This document shows, one piece after another, positions 1-7,079 of a stretch of DNA of 36,048 nucleotides; the stretch's first letter is position 1, and each line of letters starts with the position of its first letter. The stretch is from Rhizomicrobium sp. (GTDB lineage: Bacteria > Pseudomonadota > Alphaproteobacteria > Micropepsales > Micropepsaceae): positions 1-36,048 of the forward strand of contig JANWJQ010000106.1 of the NCBI GenBank assembly GCA_025451875.1, read 5' to 3'. The notes below the pieces were generated by a model. That model had not been told where the DNA came from. It saw only the letters and a list, made by a program, of their open reading frames with translations, and made no database searches. A program made the position numbers and the translations under genes.

Positions 1-24
1 GCGTAACGGTGGTGGTGTACAAAA

Positions 25-95
25 CTCCCAACTCTCGAATTGCGCCCGAAATCCAGACCCGCCGCGAAAGCCGCGGGTTTTCTGCGTTTTGGGCC
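25..95. repeat. Terminator-like dispersed repeat, copy A
   Basis: About 70 bases beginning with CTCCCAACTCTCGAAT and ending with a hairpin (ACCCGC / GCGGGT) followed by TTTTCTGCGTTTT. A clearly related stretch lies at 34491-34560, with the same leading motif, the same CGAAAGCC core and the same T-rich end. The hairpin plus T-tract resembles a rho-independent terminator. The shared sequence upstream of the hairpin shows that the two copies are related and not independent terminators. No gene is visible upstream within the window. Confidence 0.55.
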
Positions 96-106
96 ATTCC
101 CCCAAT

Positions 107-161
107 TGTCATCCCCGGCCGAGCGAAGCCCTCGGCGCTGCGCGCCTCGCCGGGGATGACA
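107..161. repeat. REP-like inverted repeat
   Basis: Perfect 13-base arms, TGTCATCCCCGGC at 107-119 and GCCGGGGATGACA at 149-161, enclose a 29-base centre that is itself GC-rich and partly self-complementary. Long GTCATCCCCGGC...GCCGGGGATGAC palindromes are typical of intergenic REP-type elements in alphaproteobacteria. Only one copy is in this window, so membership of a genomic family is inferred. Confidence 0.65.
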
Positions 162-437
162 GCTTTTGTTTTGGAGAAAGATGAAAATGCACAAGCTCTA
201 ACGCAGCCCTCGCCCTGACGGGTTGTGTGTGGCGAACGCAGGATCGGACATCGCTTAATCGGCTTTGGCGCAATCGCGCGCCAGCGCTGCGAAAGAACAT
301 CCCGCCAGTATCCACGCAAAATCCGTCGCGCCCTCATAAAGCTCGAAGCTGTGGCGTCAAAGGTTGAGGGAATTCTGCAACAGGGGGAGATACCCCCTCC
401 CCCATGACTGGCGGAAATCTGCGCCGCCTATAGCGCC

Positions 438-866
438 TTAGGCGCGCCGTCGGCCGCGAGTCGCGGTTTTGCGGTGGCCCAGCCCAATTTTCTTGGCGAA
501 TTCTGAGCGCTGCGCGGCGTAATTGGGCGCGACCATGGGATAATCGGCAGGCAGACCCCATTTGGCCCGATATTCTTCGGGGCTGAGACTGTAGCGGGTC
601 CGCAAATATCGCTTGAGCATCTTGAGCTTCTTGCCGTCTTCAAGGCAGACGATGTAACCCGCGGTAATCGACTTCTTTACCGGCACGGCGGGCTTAAGAA
701 GTTGTCCTGCATCGCCGCCAACCATCAATGAACCCAACGCCGAGTGCACGGTTTTGATCACCCCTGGGAGCTCGGTGGCCGGGACCGGATTGTTGCTCAC
801 ATAGGCAATCACGATATCGCTAGCCAGCCGGATCAGTTGACCCTGTTCTTCATCGCCCACAGCCAT
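438..866 (-). CDS. MucR/Ros-family transcriptional regulator lacking zinc histidines
   Basis: A protein of about 142 residues with the two parts typical of MucR/Ros regulators. The N-terminal helical oligomerisation region contains IVIAYVSNNPVPATELPGVI. The C-terminal DNA-binding finger includes CLEDGKKLKMLKRYLRTRY and the conserved tail EYRAKWGLPADYPMVAPNYA. MucR proteins bind AT-rich DNA and control surface polysaccharide, motility and virulence or symbiosis genes. The usual C-x2-(C/D)...H...H ligands are reduced here: the Cys and Asp remain, but the two histidines (normally KRHLRTH) are Tyr and Arg. The finger may therefore fold without zinc, as reported for some family members. I chose the ATG at 866; an in-frame GTG at 872 is equally possible. 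A truncated paralogue lies upstream at 1177. Confidence 0.88.
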   Translation of the reverse strand: MAVGDEEQGQLIRLASDIVIAYVSNNPVPATELPGVIKTVHSALGSLMVGGDAGQLLKPAVPVKKSITAGYIVCLEDGKKLKMLKRYLRTRYSLSPEEYRAKWGLPADYPMVAPNYAAQRSEFAKKIGLGHRKTATRGRRRA

Positions 867-872
867 CTCCAC

Positions 873-1176
873 GCTCTGCCGAGATCATCGGCAGATGTGC
901 GCTGGCGCGCAATATCTGCGAGCGGGCCTGCATTCTTTGTCACATAAAAGGGGGTGTGCAGAAAACTGCACACCCATAGCTTTCTACTGACCACGGCAAA
1001 CCCCCAACCCGCCGGTAGCGTGGTCCCAATCGTCATCTGTGCCGTGTCGCGCAGCAGACGAACGAAAGGGGGGCCGTTTGCAAATTGTATTGGATCTGTC
1101 TCAGGAGCCCTATTTTGGCATTCTCTGTCGATCAGCCTGCCGCTGGCAAAACCAATTTCGCCAGAACTCGACTGCC
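873..1176. other. Intergenic region between two MucR-type genes
   Basis: About 300 bases without a supported gene. It must hold the promoter of the minus-strand mucR-like gene. The only clear structure is the perfect inverted repeat at 952-975. Open frames here have no family resemblance. Confidence 0.5.
952..975. promoter_or_regulatory. Perfect 10-bp inverted repeat upstream of mucR-like gene
   Basis: GGGTGTGCAG (952-961), AAAA loop, CTGCACACCC (966-975). It lies about 85 bases upstream of the mucR-like start on the minus strand, between that gene and the truncated paralogue. It could be an operator or an RNA hairpin. There is no T-tract on the plus side; on the minus strand it is followed by CCTTTTATG, a poor terminator. 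Confidence 0.45.
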
Positions 1177-1509
1177 ATGCCGGCCGACACCGTCAGCCCA
1201 GCGATGCTTGCTGCACTGACCACCGAGCTCGTTACGGTCTATATTTCCTCAAACAAAATGTCGGCGACCGACGTTCCGGATCTAATAGAAAGCGTCTATC
1301 GCGCTCTGCAGAACATTGCAGAAGACAGCGAGGGAAAGCTCAAACTCACTCTTCGAATATTGGATTCCACGATATCTGGAGGGAGCCACGCAGGCTCGGG
1401 CTCTTTGTCCCATGATCCGATAGAGACGGTGAGTGAAACCATCTGGCGAACGAAAGGCGTCAGACGCAATCGGCAGAGAAGAACGCCTGGACGATACCGG
1501 CGCTGCTAA
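1177..1509 (+). CDS. Truncated MucR-like protein (N-terminal domain only)
   Basis: Starting from the ATG at 1177, residues 1-50 (MPADTVSPAMLAALTTELV and onward to YISSNKMSATDVPDLIESVYRAL) match the N-terminal oligomerisation half of MucR/Ros regulators, including the family pattern YISxNxxxxxxVPxLIxxVyxAL. The remaining 60 residues are unrelated, basic and Ser/Arg-rich, with no trace of the DNA-binding finger. The reading frame extends upstream to 1039, but that part looks non-coding. It is either a decaying paralogue or a short protein that could form mixed oligomers with intact MucR. The intact copy at 438-866 is divergent and close by. Confidence 0.5.
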   Translation: MPADTVSPAMLAALTTELVTVYISSNKMSATDVPDLIESVYRALQNIAEDSEGKLKLTLRILDSTISGGSHAGSGSLSHDPIETVSETIWRTKGVRRNRQRRTPGRYRRC

Positions 1510-1648
1510 AGCCGGCACTCTATTAAACACTGGCCGGCAGATCGCACACCGTCACGTCGGCGGCGGAAGTGCCGATCATCTCGCTGGGGCAGCATGAGGA
1601 AGCATAATCATAGAGTTGGAGCGCACGGCCTGACCGAACGCGCCACTT

Positions 1649-2887
1649 CTAAAGTGGCAACTTGTCCGGGGCGACTTTCAGCTTGCGTTCCGCGGAGCGT
1701 TCAAGGATGCCCCGCTTGTGCCAATGGCCTTCGGGGCGGATAAGCACATAAGGGTCTACACCAATCTGCAAAGCGTCTGCCTGCCGGTCTAGATCGAGCA
1801 CGACCTCTGCGTAGTCCACGTCCGAGAAGCGCAACGTTTTAGCCCCATCGAAAGTACGGAATCCGAAGCGGCTGTAGAACCGCAACAGATCGGATCTGGG
1901 TTGCCCGTAAAGCCTACGATAACCCTTAGCGCGGCAAATCGCGATCGAAGCCCGGATAAGTCTTTGCACCAGTCTCGTATTGCGAAACTCATTGCGGATC
2001 GCCACACGTTCCACTTTCGCAAAATCAGCGAAGCAACGAATCCGCATGCATCCGGCAGGTTCGTTTCCGACATAGCCGAGAAGATGGGTCGCACAGAAAT
2101 CATTACCGTCAAACTCTTCCTCGTAAGGGCAATGCTGTTCGGCCATGTAGACGGCGCTACGGATCGCAAAGACACGCATCAAATCGTCAATCGTTCGCAC
2201 CACGCTTATGCCGATCCGCTTCTCCGGCTGAGAGACCGAATAGGTGTCATAAGCTGGTTCGTCGGAAAGCCCCGACCTATCGAGCCAGAACATTTTGGGA
2301 TGGGCATGGCCGTGAATCACGGCGCCTCGCTTCAAACCAATGGCCTCGAAGAAGCGAGCGCCCTCTTCCGTAGCGGCATTGGTATACATGTTCGCCTTAC
2401 GGTAGAGCGGCGTAGAGATTTTCTCCATTACCAGTGGTAACGCCGCGGTCATTCCGCGCGGCGCACACACGGCCCACGCGTAGATGCCAGCAGGCCTTTC
2501 GTTCTGTGCCGATAGAAGCGCGAAATCTGGGTTGGCACCGTTAAAGGTGCCATCACCGACGCGACGCAGGCCCTCGGCGTTGAGCATCAGAAACGCGAAA
2601 AATCCCTCAGCTTTGGGCTTCGCTGCGTCGAACCGGCTGCGTCTGGCGACTGCCCATAGATTATCGGGGTTGTGGGTTACCGCACGTTCAACAAGCTCTG
2701 CGGGTGCTACTGTACCAATCTCGCGGCGGCCTAGTTCCACGAGTTCTTTGATCATCTCGCCGCTCGGCGTGAAGATGACGAAGCGTTTGCTTAGGTTTGC
2801 AATGTCAAGGTCGAGGATATCATGTCGGCATATCTGGCCACCCGGCTTCGGCTGCCTGAAGTTCGCGTCGCGCGCGTGCATCGTCAT
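1649..2887 (-). CDS. Tandem GNAT-fold acetyltransferase-like protein
   Basis: 412 residues. The C-terminal half (roughly 230-350) is a clear GNAT domain: VFAIRSAVYMAEQHCP, a strand with GYVGNEPAGCMRIR, VERVAIRNEFRNTRLVQRLI (the acetyl-CoA loop region, with a degenerate Q/RxxGxG/A motif), then LYGQPRSDLLRFYSRFGFR. The N-terminal half also ends in a GNAT-like segment (ATEEGARFFEAIGLKRG), suggesting two GNAT folds in one chain. GNAT proteins move acyl groups from acyl-CoA to amines; the substrate is not predictable here. The gene is divergent from the LysR-type regulator at 3029, a common arrangement for a regulator and its target. Translation starts at ATG 2887; an ATG two codons in is possible. 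Confidence 0.75.
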   Translation of the reverse strand: MTMHARDANFRQPKPGGQICRHDILDLDIANLSKRFVIFTPSGEMIKELVELGRREIGTVAPAELVERAVTHNPDNLWAVARRSRFDAAKPKAEGFFAFLMLNAEGLRRVGDGTFNGANPDFALLSAQNERPAGIYAWAVCAPRGMTAALPLVMEKISTPLYRKANMYTNAATEEGARFFEAIGLKRGAVIHGHAHPKMFWLDRSGLSDEPAYDTYSVSQPEKRIGISVVRTIDDLMRVFAIRSAVYMAEQHCPYEEEFDGNDFCATHLLGYVGNEPAGCMRIRCFADFAKVERVAIRNEFRNTRLVQRLIRASIAICRAKGYRRLYGQPRSDLLRFYSRFGFRTFDGAKTLRFSDVDYAEVVLDLDRQADALQIGVDPYVLIRPEGHWHKRGILERSAERKLKVAPDKLPL

Positions 2888-3028
2888 ATCATTTTCGCCC
2901 CGAATAACCCCTGACGAACCGCCAGAAGTCGTGAATACTGAGGCAGACTAGCGCTAGGGGTCGCGGAACCAGTGCAGACAAGATCGGCAAGGGGTGTTCA
3001 GTCAAATGCATCACCCAAGAAAGCGCAA

Positions 3029-4120
3029 ATGAACCCAGATTGGGATGGGACGCGCGTTTTCTTGGAGATTGTGCGGCAGGGTAGTTTCCGCGCTGCATGC
3101 ACGCCCCTGAAAATGTCACTCAATGCCATTCGAAACCGCTTCAAAGATTTCGAACGGCACTGCGGCGTCACCCTGGCAACGCGCGACGCATACGGTGTCC
3201 ATTTAACGCTCGAAGGCGAACGGATTTTCGAGGCCGCGCAAAAGATGGAACAAGCCTATTTCGGAATGGTGCGTGCACGCGACCAATCGGAAAAAGCTAT
3301 CGAAGGTCGTGTGAAGCTCGCCGTTACGGAAGGATTGGGCACCTTTTGGGTCGGGCCGCGTCTGATCGAGTTCCAGCGAACCTATTCAAAGCTTTTGGTC
3401 GAGATGCATTGCGCGATGTCACCGGCCGACATCCTACGCTCCGAAGCCGATGTTGGCGTGCAGCTGGAGCGTCCTCAGAACAATGACTTGAAAGTGGTTA
3501 AGCTCGGCCGACTGCATTCCATGCCTTTCGCGTCGAAATCCTATATCGACATGCATGGAAGGCCGAAGACTCAGTCGGACTACGCCAAGCATCGCATCGT
3601 GCTGCAGGTATCGCCGCAGGCTGAGATGGACACCTATTGGGACAGCGTCTTTCCCGGCGCTGCGATGGAAGACATCGTGTCGTTCCAGAGCAACGTTTCC
3701 AGCGCTCATTATTGGGCGACAGCGAAGGGAGCGGGGATTGGGGCGCTTCCCACCTATGCCAATGCCATGGGCGCGCCCGTCGTGCCGATCGACATTCGCC
3801 GCGATGACGATCCTAGCAAACTCATCCGATGGGAGTTCGACATCTGGCTGACATACCATCCGCAGGGAAATCGTATCCTGCGAGTGCGCCGTCTCATAGA
3901 ATGGATCAGGGAAGCATTCTCGCCCAAGCTCTATCCATGGTTCGCCGACGAATTCATCCACCCCAACGACCTGCCAATCACAGTTGACAACATGCCGCTT
4001 GCCAATCTGTTCGCGGGTTTTCTAGCGAAGGAAAATCTCTCCGCGAACAGCGGACTCACAGAGAAAGCGGCAAGACCCTTGCCGGTCAGCGGCGCGGAGG
4101 CAACACAAGAGGAAGATTGA
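3029..4120 (+). CDS. LysR-family transcriptional regulator
   Basis: 363 residues from the ATG at 3029. This start was chosen because the winged helix-turn-helix begins at once (NPDWDGTRVFLEIVRQGSFR) and AAGAAAG precedes it; the frame extends upstream to 2972. The DNA-binding domain covers about residues 4-65, followed by a linker helix and a substrate-binding domain with VKLAVTEGLGTFWVGPRLIEF and GAGIGALPTYA. The protein is about 60 residues longer than most LysR regulators; the extra length is a C-terminal tail rich in Pro, Asn and Ala with no recognised fold. The regulator is divergent from the GNAT gene and convergent with the secreted protein at 4266. The inducer is unknown. Confidence 0.85.
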   Translation: MNPDWDGTRVFLEIVRQGSFRAACTPLKMSLNAIRNRFKDFERHCGVTLATRDAYGVHLTLEGERIFEAAQKMEQAYFGMVRARDQSEKAIEGRVKLAVTEGLGTFWVGPRLIEFQRTYSKLLVEMHCAMSPADILRSEADVGVQLERPQNNDLKVVKLGRLHSMPFASKSYIDMHGRPKTQSDYAKHRIVLQVSPQAEMDTYWDSVFPGAAMEDIVSFQSNVSSAHYWATAKGAGIGALPTYANAMGAPVVPIDIRRDDDPSKLIRWEFDIWLTYHPQGNRILRVRRLIEWIREAFSPKLYPWFADEFIHPNDLPITVDNMPLANLFAGFLAKENLSANSGLTEKAARPLPVSGAEATQEED

Positions 4121-4265
4121 CCATGCCACCGAAGATCTCGGAAACATGCGCAACTAACAGCTAGCTCGAAGAGAGAAATATCGTTCGAACAGTTGTCATT
4201 TCGATTTTCCTCTCCTTCATCAAAGGCATGCCCGCTGGGTATCAGGCGCGCCATGACGAATGTTG

Positions 4266-5180
4266 CTAGTTCACGACGGCCCACGTTCCATCCGGCTGAC
4301 GGCAGGCTCTACCGCTGGCGTTGTATGAGCGGCCCTGGATGTAAGTCACCTGGGTGAAGTTGGCACAGCGGAAACCGTACGGGTCGTTGTAATAGGATCG
4401 AACGCGGAAGTCGCCGTGATGGTCGTTTTGCGGATTGCGCCATGCGTAGCTGCGATTCGCGCGGCCCGAGTTGAAGCCATCGTAATATGTCCGATAGGCG
4501 TAACTGCGGTCTTCGCAGTCCATGTTGCTCGTCAAGGCCGCGCCCACAGCCCCACCGAATATCACACCGGCGAGCGTCGCCCCGGTACCGCCGTGTCCGG
4601 CGGCGTTTCCAAGAAGCCCGCCGATCAACCCACCCACGATGGCGCCCGCAGGATCCGGCGCGTTGCGGCAGCTCTGGTAATACACATCATCGTTGTAGGT
4701 GTATCTGCGCGAATAGTGCTGCCGCCATTGCTGATCACGATCGTTCTGGTTGACGACTTCAGCGATCACTCCCGTTGCGATCAGAGCGAGAAAAAAGTTG
4801 TTGTTGTCGTCATGAACCCAGCGGTAGCCCCTTGGCGGCTTGCGAAATCCGCGCTGCTGCCAGTCATTCACATAGTACCGGCTCTGCCGGTACTGGGTGG
4901 GCAGCCGGTCGCCGCGCAACCAACGCGGATTGGCAACATGCACGTTGGGATTGTTCCAAATCGCCGGATTGCGCGCCTGAATCTGGGCAGCGGGCGCAAT
5001 CGGCGTTGCAGGGTTGCGGCTGTGCGTCCCAGTCCTTGCTTTGGCACGCGGGTGAACAGATTGAGTGGTTTCCTGTGCGGTCTTTTTTGGGGCTGCTGTA
5101 TCGGGCTTTCGGTCCGCGGCAAACGCCGCCGGCACAAGCAAGAGAAGAGCCGCCGTGGCCGTCGTGATAAACGCTTTCAT
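4266..5180 (-). CDS. Secreted RcnB-like protein with glycine-zipper segment
   Basis: 304 residues. The signal peptide is residues 1-21 (MKAFITTATAALLLLVPAAFA). A long basic, Pro/Asn-rich linker leads to an RcnB-type segment (WLRGDRLPTQYRQSRYYVND, then RKPPRGYRWVHDDNNNFFLA). RcnB is a periplasmic protein linked to Ni/Co homeostasis. A glycine-zipper segment follows (AGAIVGGLIGGLLGNAAG and GVIFGGAVGAAL), as in 17-kDa surface-antigen/Rick_17kDa proteins, then a Tyr/Arg/Asn-rich C-terminus ending CRQPDGTWAVV. The combination suggests an envelope protein spanning or anchored in a membrane. AAGGAG sits 8-9 bases before the ATG. A perfect FNR-type box lies 100 bases upstream (5280-5293), suggesting oxygen-responsive control. 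Confidence 0.78.
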   Translation of the reverse strand: MKAFITTATAALLLLVPAAFAADRKPDTAAPKKTAQETTQSVHPRAKARTGTHSRNPATPIAPAAQIQARNPAIWNNPNVHVANPRWLRGDRLPTQYRQSRYYVNDWQQRGFRKPPRGYRWVHDDNNNFFLALIATGVIAEVVNQNDRDQQWRQHYSRRYTYNDDVYYQSCRNAPDPAGAIVGGLIGGLLGNAAGHGGTGATLAGVIFGGAVGAALTSNMDCEDRSYAYRTYYDGFNSGRANRSYAWRNPQNDHHGDFRVRSYYNDPYGFRCANFTQVTYIQGRSYNASGRACRQPDGTWAVVN

Positions 5181-5279
5181 CGAAATATCTCCTTACATCC
5201 ACCGAATGTGAGAACTCACAATCCGTTCGGCGCCTAATCATCATCAGCACAATGAAATATCGAGGAGACGAGGGCCGTC

Positions 5280-5293
5280 TTGATACAAATCAA
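5280..5293. promoter_or_regulatory. FNR/FixK-type box (TTGAT-ACAA-ATCAA)
   Basis: A perfect match to the FNR/FixK/Anr consensus TTGAT-N4-ATCAA. It lies 100 bases upstream of the RcnB-like gene on the minus strand and just before the remains of a Crp/Fnr gene on the plus strand. Being symmetric, it could serve either side. The former regulator may have been autoregulated. Confidence 0.75.
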
Positions 5294-5375
5294 GTGGCCA
5301 TCAGCTAGCATTGGTTTCGCGCTGATCGTTTTGTGCCCAGGTGCAGATGGTCATTCTCGGTCGCCGGAGTGCAAA

Positions 5376-5527
5376 AGAACGTGTGGCGACCTTTTTTTGG
5401 CGAAGATGGCGGAGCACCAAGTACTGCGAACCAAGGGGAGCACAGGCTCCCAATGTGCAGGCAAGATATTGGTGACTATCTTGGCCTAACGATCGAAACC
5501 GCTTGCCGAACGCTGAACGATCTCAAA
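5376..5527 (+). pseudogene. Remnant of a Crp/Fnr-family regulator (frameshifted C-terminal end)
   Basis: Bases 5435-5527 encode GEHRLPMCRQDIGDYLGLTI and then ETACRTLNDLK, an almost textbook helix-turn-helix of FNR/FixK regulators (LPMSRQDIADYLGLTIETVSRTL). Just upstream, in a different frame (5376-5420), RTCGDLFLAKMAEHQ matches the preceding helix (xVAxFLLxMAERQ). The two halves need a frameshift between 5420 and 5435. No sensor domain or iron-sulfur cysteine region remains upstream, and the sequence after the helix-turn-helix degenerates. The gene is therefore a non-functional fragment. It sits between two FNR-type boxes, at 5280 and 5556. Confidence 0.75.
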
Positions 5528-5555
5528 TACGGTCAACGTATGGCTTTAGGAAGGG

Positions 5556-5569
5556 TTGATTTGCGTCAA
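5556..5569. promoter_or_regulatory. FNR/FixK-type box (TTGAT-TTGC-GTCAA)
   Basis: Nine of ten consensus positions match TTGAT-N4-ATCAA, and the one change (A to G) is common in alphaproteobacterial sites. It lies inside or just after the Crp/Fnr remnant and about 240 bases upstream of the macA-like start on the same strand. It may drive the efflux operon under oxygen limitation. Confidence 0.65.
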
Positions 5570-5807
5570 GGCTATTTGAGCTGCGAGCCGCTATTTATTC
5601 AACTTTAGTGCGCGCGGACATGAGGCTTTGAAATGTCGCAACTTCGTGAAGGCGTCTCGCCCAACTCGACAGTCGCGCACCTTGCCGCGGTAAGCTACGG
5701 GGTCGGGGGTAATTGGCACAATTTTGAACGTTGTCATCATTCTCATGCTTCTCGTGCGACCATGATCTCGCATGAGAGTTTTCCCGAAGCTGCGGATGCT
5801 TCCTGCT

Positions 5808-7079
5808 ATGGATGCGAATAACCCCGGCCATTCACTTCCGGGTGTCCGATCGCCAGACTCTATCACCGGCCGGTTCTCGGATCTCATCGGGGCGGCTCGC
5901 GCCCACTCTATGATATCGCTTGCCATACTTTCCGCGCTCATTCTTGCCGCCGTGGTGGCGTGGTGGACCTTCGGATCGAGCGCAACGGGCGGCTACGTCA
6001 CGGCACCGCTTTCGCGGGGCAACGTCACGCGCGCGGTCACGGCGACCGGTTCGGTCAATCCGGTGTTGACGATCACCGTCGGCAGCTACGTCTCCGGCGT
6101 AATCCAGGAGATCGATTGCGATTTCAATACCAGGGTAAAAAAGGGTCAATTGTGCGCGAAAATCGACGCACGCCCTTATCAAACGATCGTCGAACAGAAC
6201 AAGGCAGGCGTCGCGACCGCCAAAGCACAACGTCAGAAAGATCAGGCCGACCTTGCTTACGCGCTGATCAACGAGCGGCGCTACGCGAATCTGAGAACGC
6301 AGAATGCGACCTCGCGCGATAGCTATGACGTCGCGGTCAACGCCCTCAACCAGGCGCGCGCGCAGGTTGCGGTGGATCAGGCCACGATCGACCAGCGCCA
6401 GGCGGGGTTGGACGCGGCAATCGTCAATCTTGGCTATACCAATATCGTTGCGCCCGTGGACGGGATCGTGGTGTCTCGCAACGTGACGATAGGGCAGACG
6501 GTCGCCTCGAGCTTTCAGACGCCGACGCTGTTCCTGATCGCTACCGATCTCTCCAAAATGCAGGTCGATACAAGTGTCAGCGAAAGCGACGTCGGGAGCG
6601 TACATGCCGGTGACAAGGCGCGATTCACAGTGGAAGCCTATCCCGACAAGACTTTCGAAGGCGCGGTGAGCCAAGTCCGCCAGGCGCCGCAGACGGTGCA
6701 GAACGTCATAACTTATGATGTCGTCGTTACGGCGGCCAATCCGCAATTGCTCCTGAAACCTGGAATGACGGCGACCGTACGCGTGATCACGGCGGAGCGG
6801 CACAATGTCTTGCGTGTCTCCGATGCCGCGATTCGCTATGTTCCGGGCGGACTTTCCTCGGCGAGTTCTCAGCAGGGACCGACGCCGGGCGTGTGGGTCC
6901 TGCGCGGTGGCCGCCCGCTGCGCGTGGCTATCGCAACCGGTCTGGATGACGACACCTTTACAGAAGTCCTCAAGGGTGACGTCAAGGAGGGTGACAGGGT
7001 GATCGTCTCTGAGCACACGGACACCACCAGCCCAAGCCGCAAGTCCACGAACGGCGGGCCGACGATGCGTCTGCCGTGA
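5808..7079 (+). CDS. MacA-like periplasmic adaptor (HlyD/MFP family) of an efflux pump
   Basis: About 423 residues from ATG 5808; an upstream in-frame ATG at 5772 adds 12 residues. A single N-terminal membrane anchor (ISLAILSALILAAVVAWWTF) is followed by the lipoyl-type barrel (VTATGSVNPVLTITVGSYVS), a coiled-coil hairpin of about 90 residues rich in Ala, Gln and Arg, the second lipoyl half (YTNIVAPVDGIVVSRNVTIG), and a beta-barrel with LLLKPGMTATVRVITAERHN. This is the standard order for MacA-type adaptors that link an inner-membrane ABC transporter to an outer-membrane channel. Its stop codon overlaps the start of the macB-like gene by 4 bases. No TolC-type channel gene is nearby, so one encoded elsewhere would be needed. 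Confidence 0.87.
   Translation: MDANNPGHSLPGVRSPDSITGRFSDLIGAARAHSMISLAILSALILAAVVAWWTFGSSATGGYVTAPLSRGNVTRAVTATGSVNPVLTITVGSYVSGVIQEIDCDFNTRVKKGQLCAKIDARPYQTIVEQNKAGVATAKAQRQKDQADLAYALINERRYANLRTQNATSRDSYDVAVNALNQARAQVAVDQATIDQRQAGLDAAIVNLGYTNIVAPVDGIVVSRNVTIGQTVASSFQTPTLFLIATDLSKMQVDTSVSESDVGSVHAGDKARFTVEAYPDKTFEGAVSQVRQAPQTVQNVITYDVVVTAANPQLLLKPGMTATVRVITAERHNVLRVSDAAIRYVPGGLSSASSQQGPTPGVWVLRGGRPLRVAIATGLDDDTFTEVLKGDVKEGDRVIVSEHTDTTSPSRKSTNGGPTMRLP

Larger units (their letters stand above)
1..437. other. Intergenic region with repeats only
   Basis: No convincing coding sequence. Short open frames here have no recognisable domain and overlap the repeat at 25-95 and the REP-like hairpin at 107-161. 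A small hairpin (GGGGG at 383-387, CCCCC at 393-397) lies just downstream of the mucR stop on the other strand. It has no T-tract, so a terminator role is weak. Confidence 0.5.

Noticed and set aside
5832-7016. 394-codon open frame on the minus strand
   Set aside because: Antisense of the macA-like gene; His/Arg-rich with no domain.
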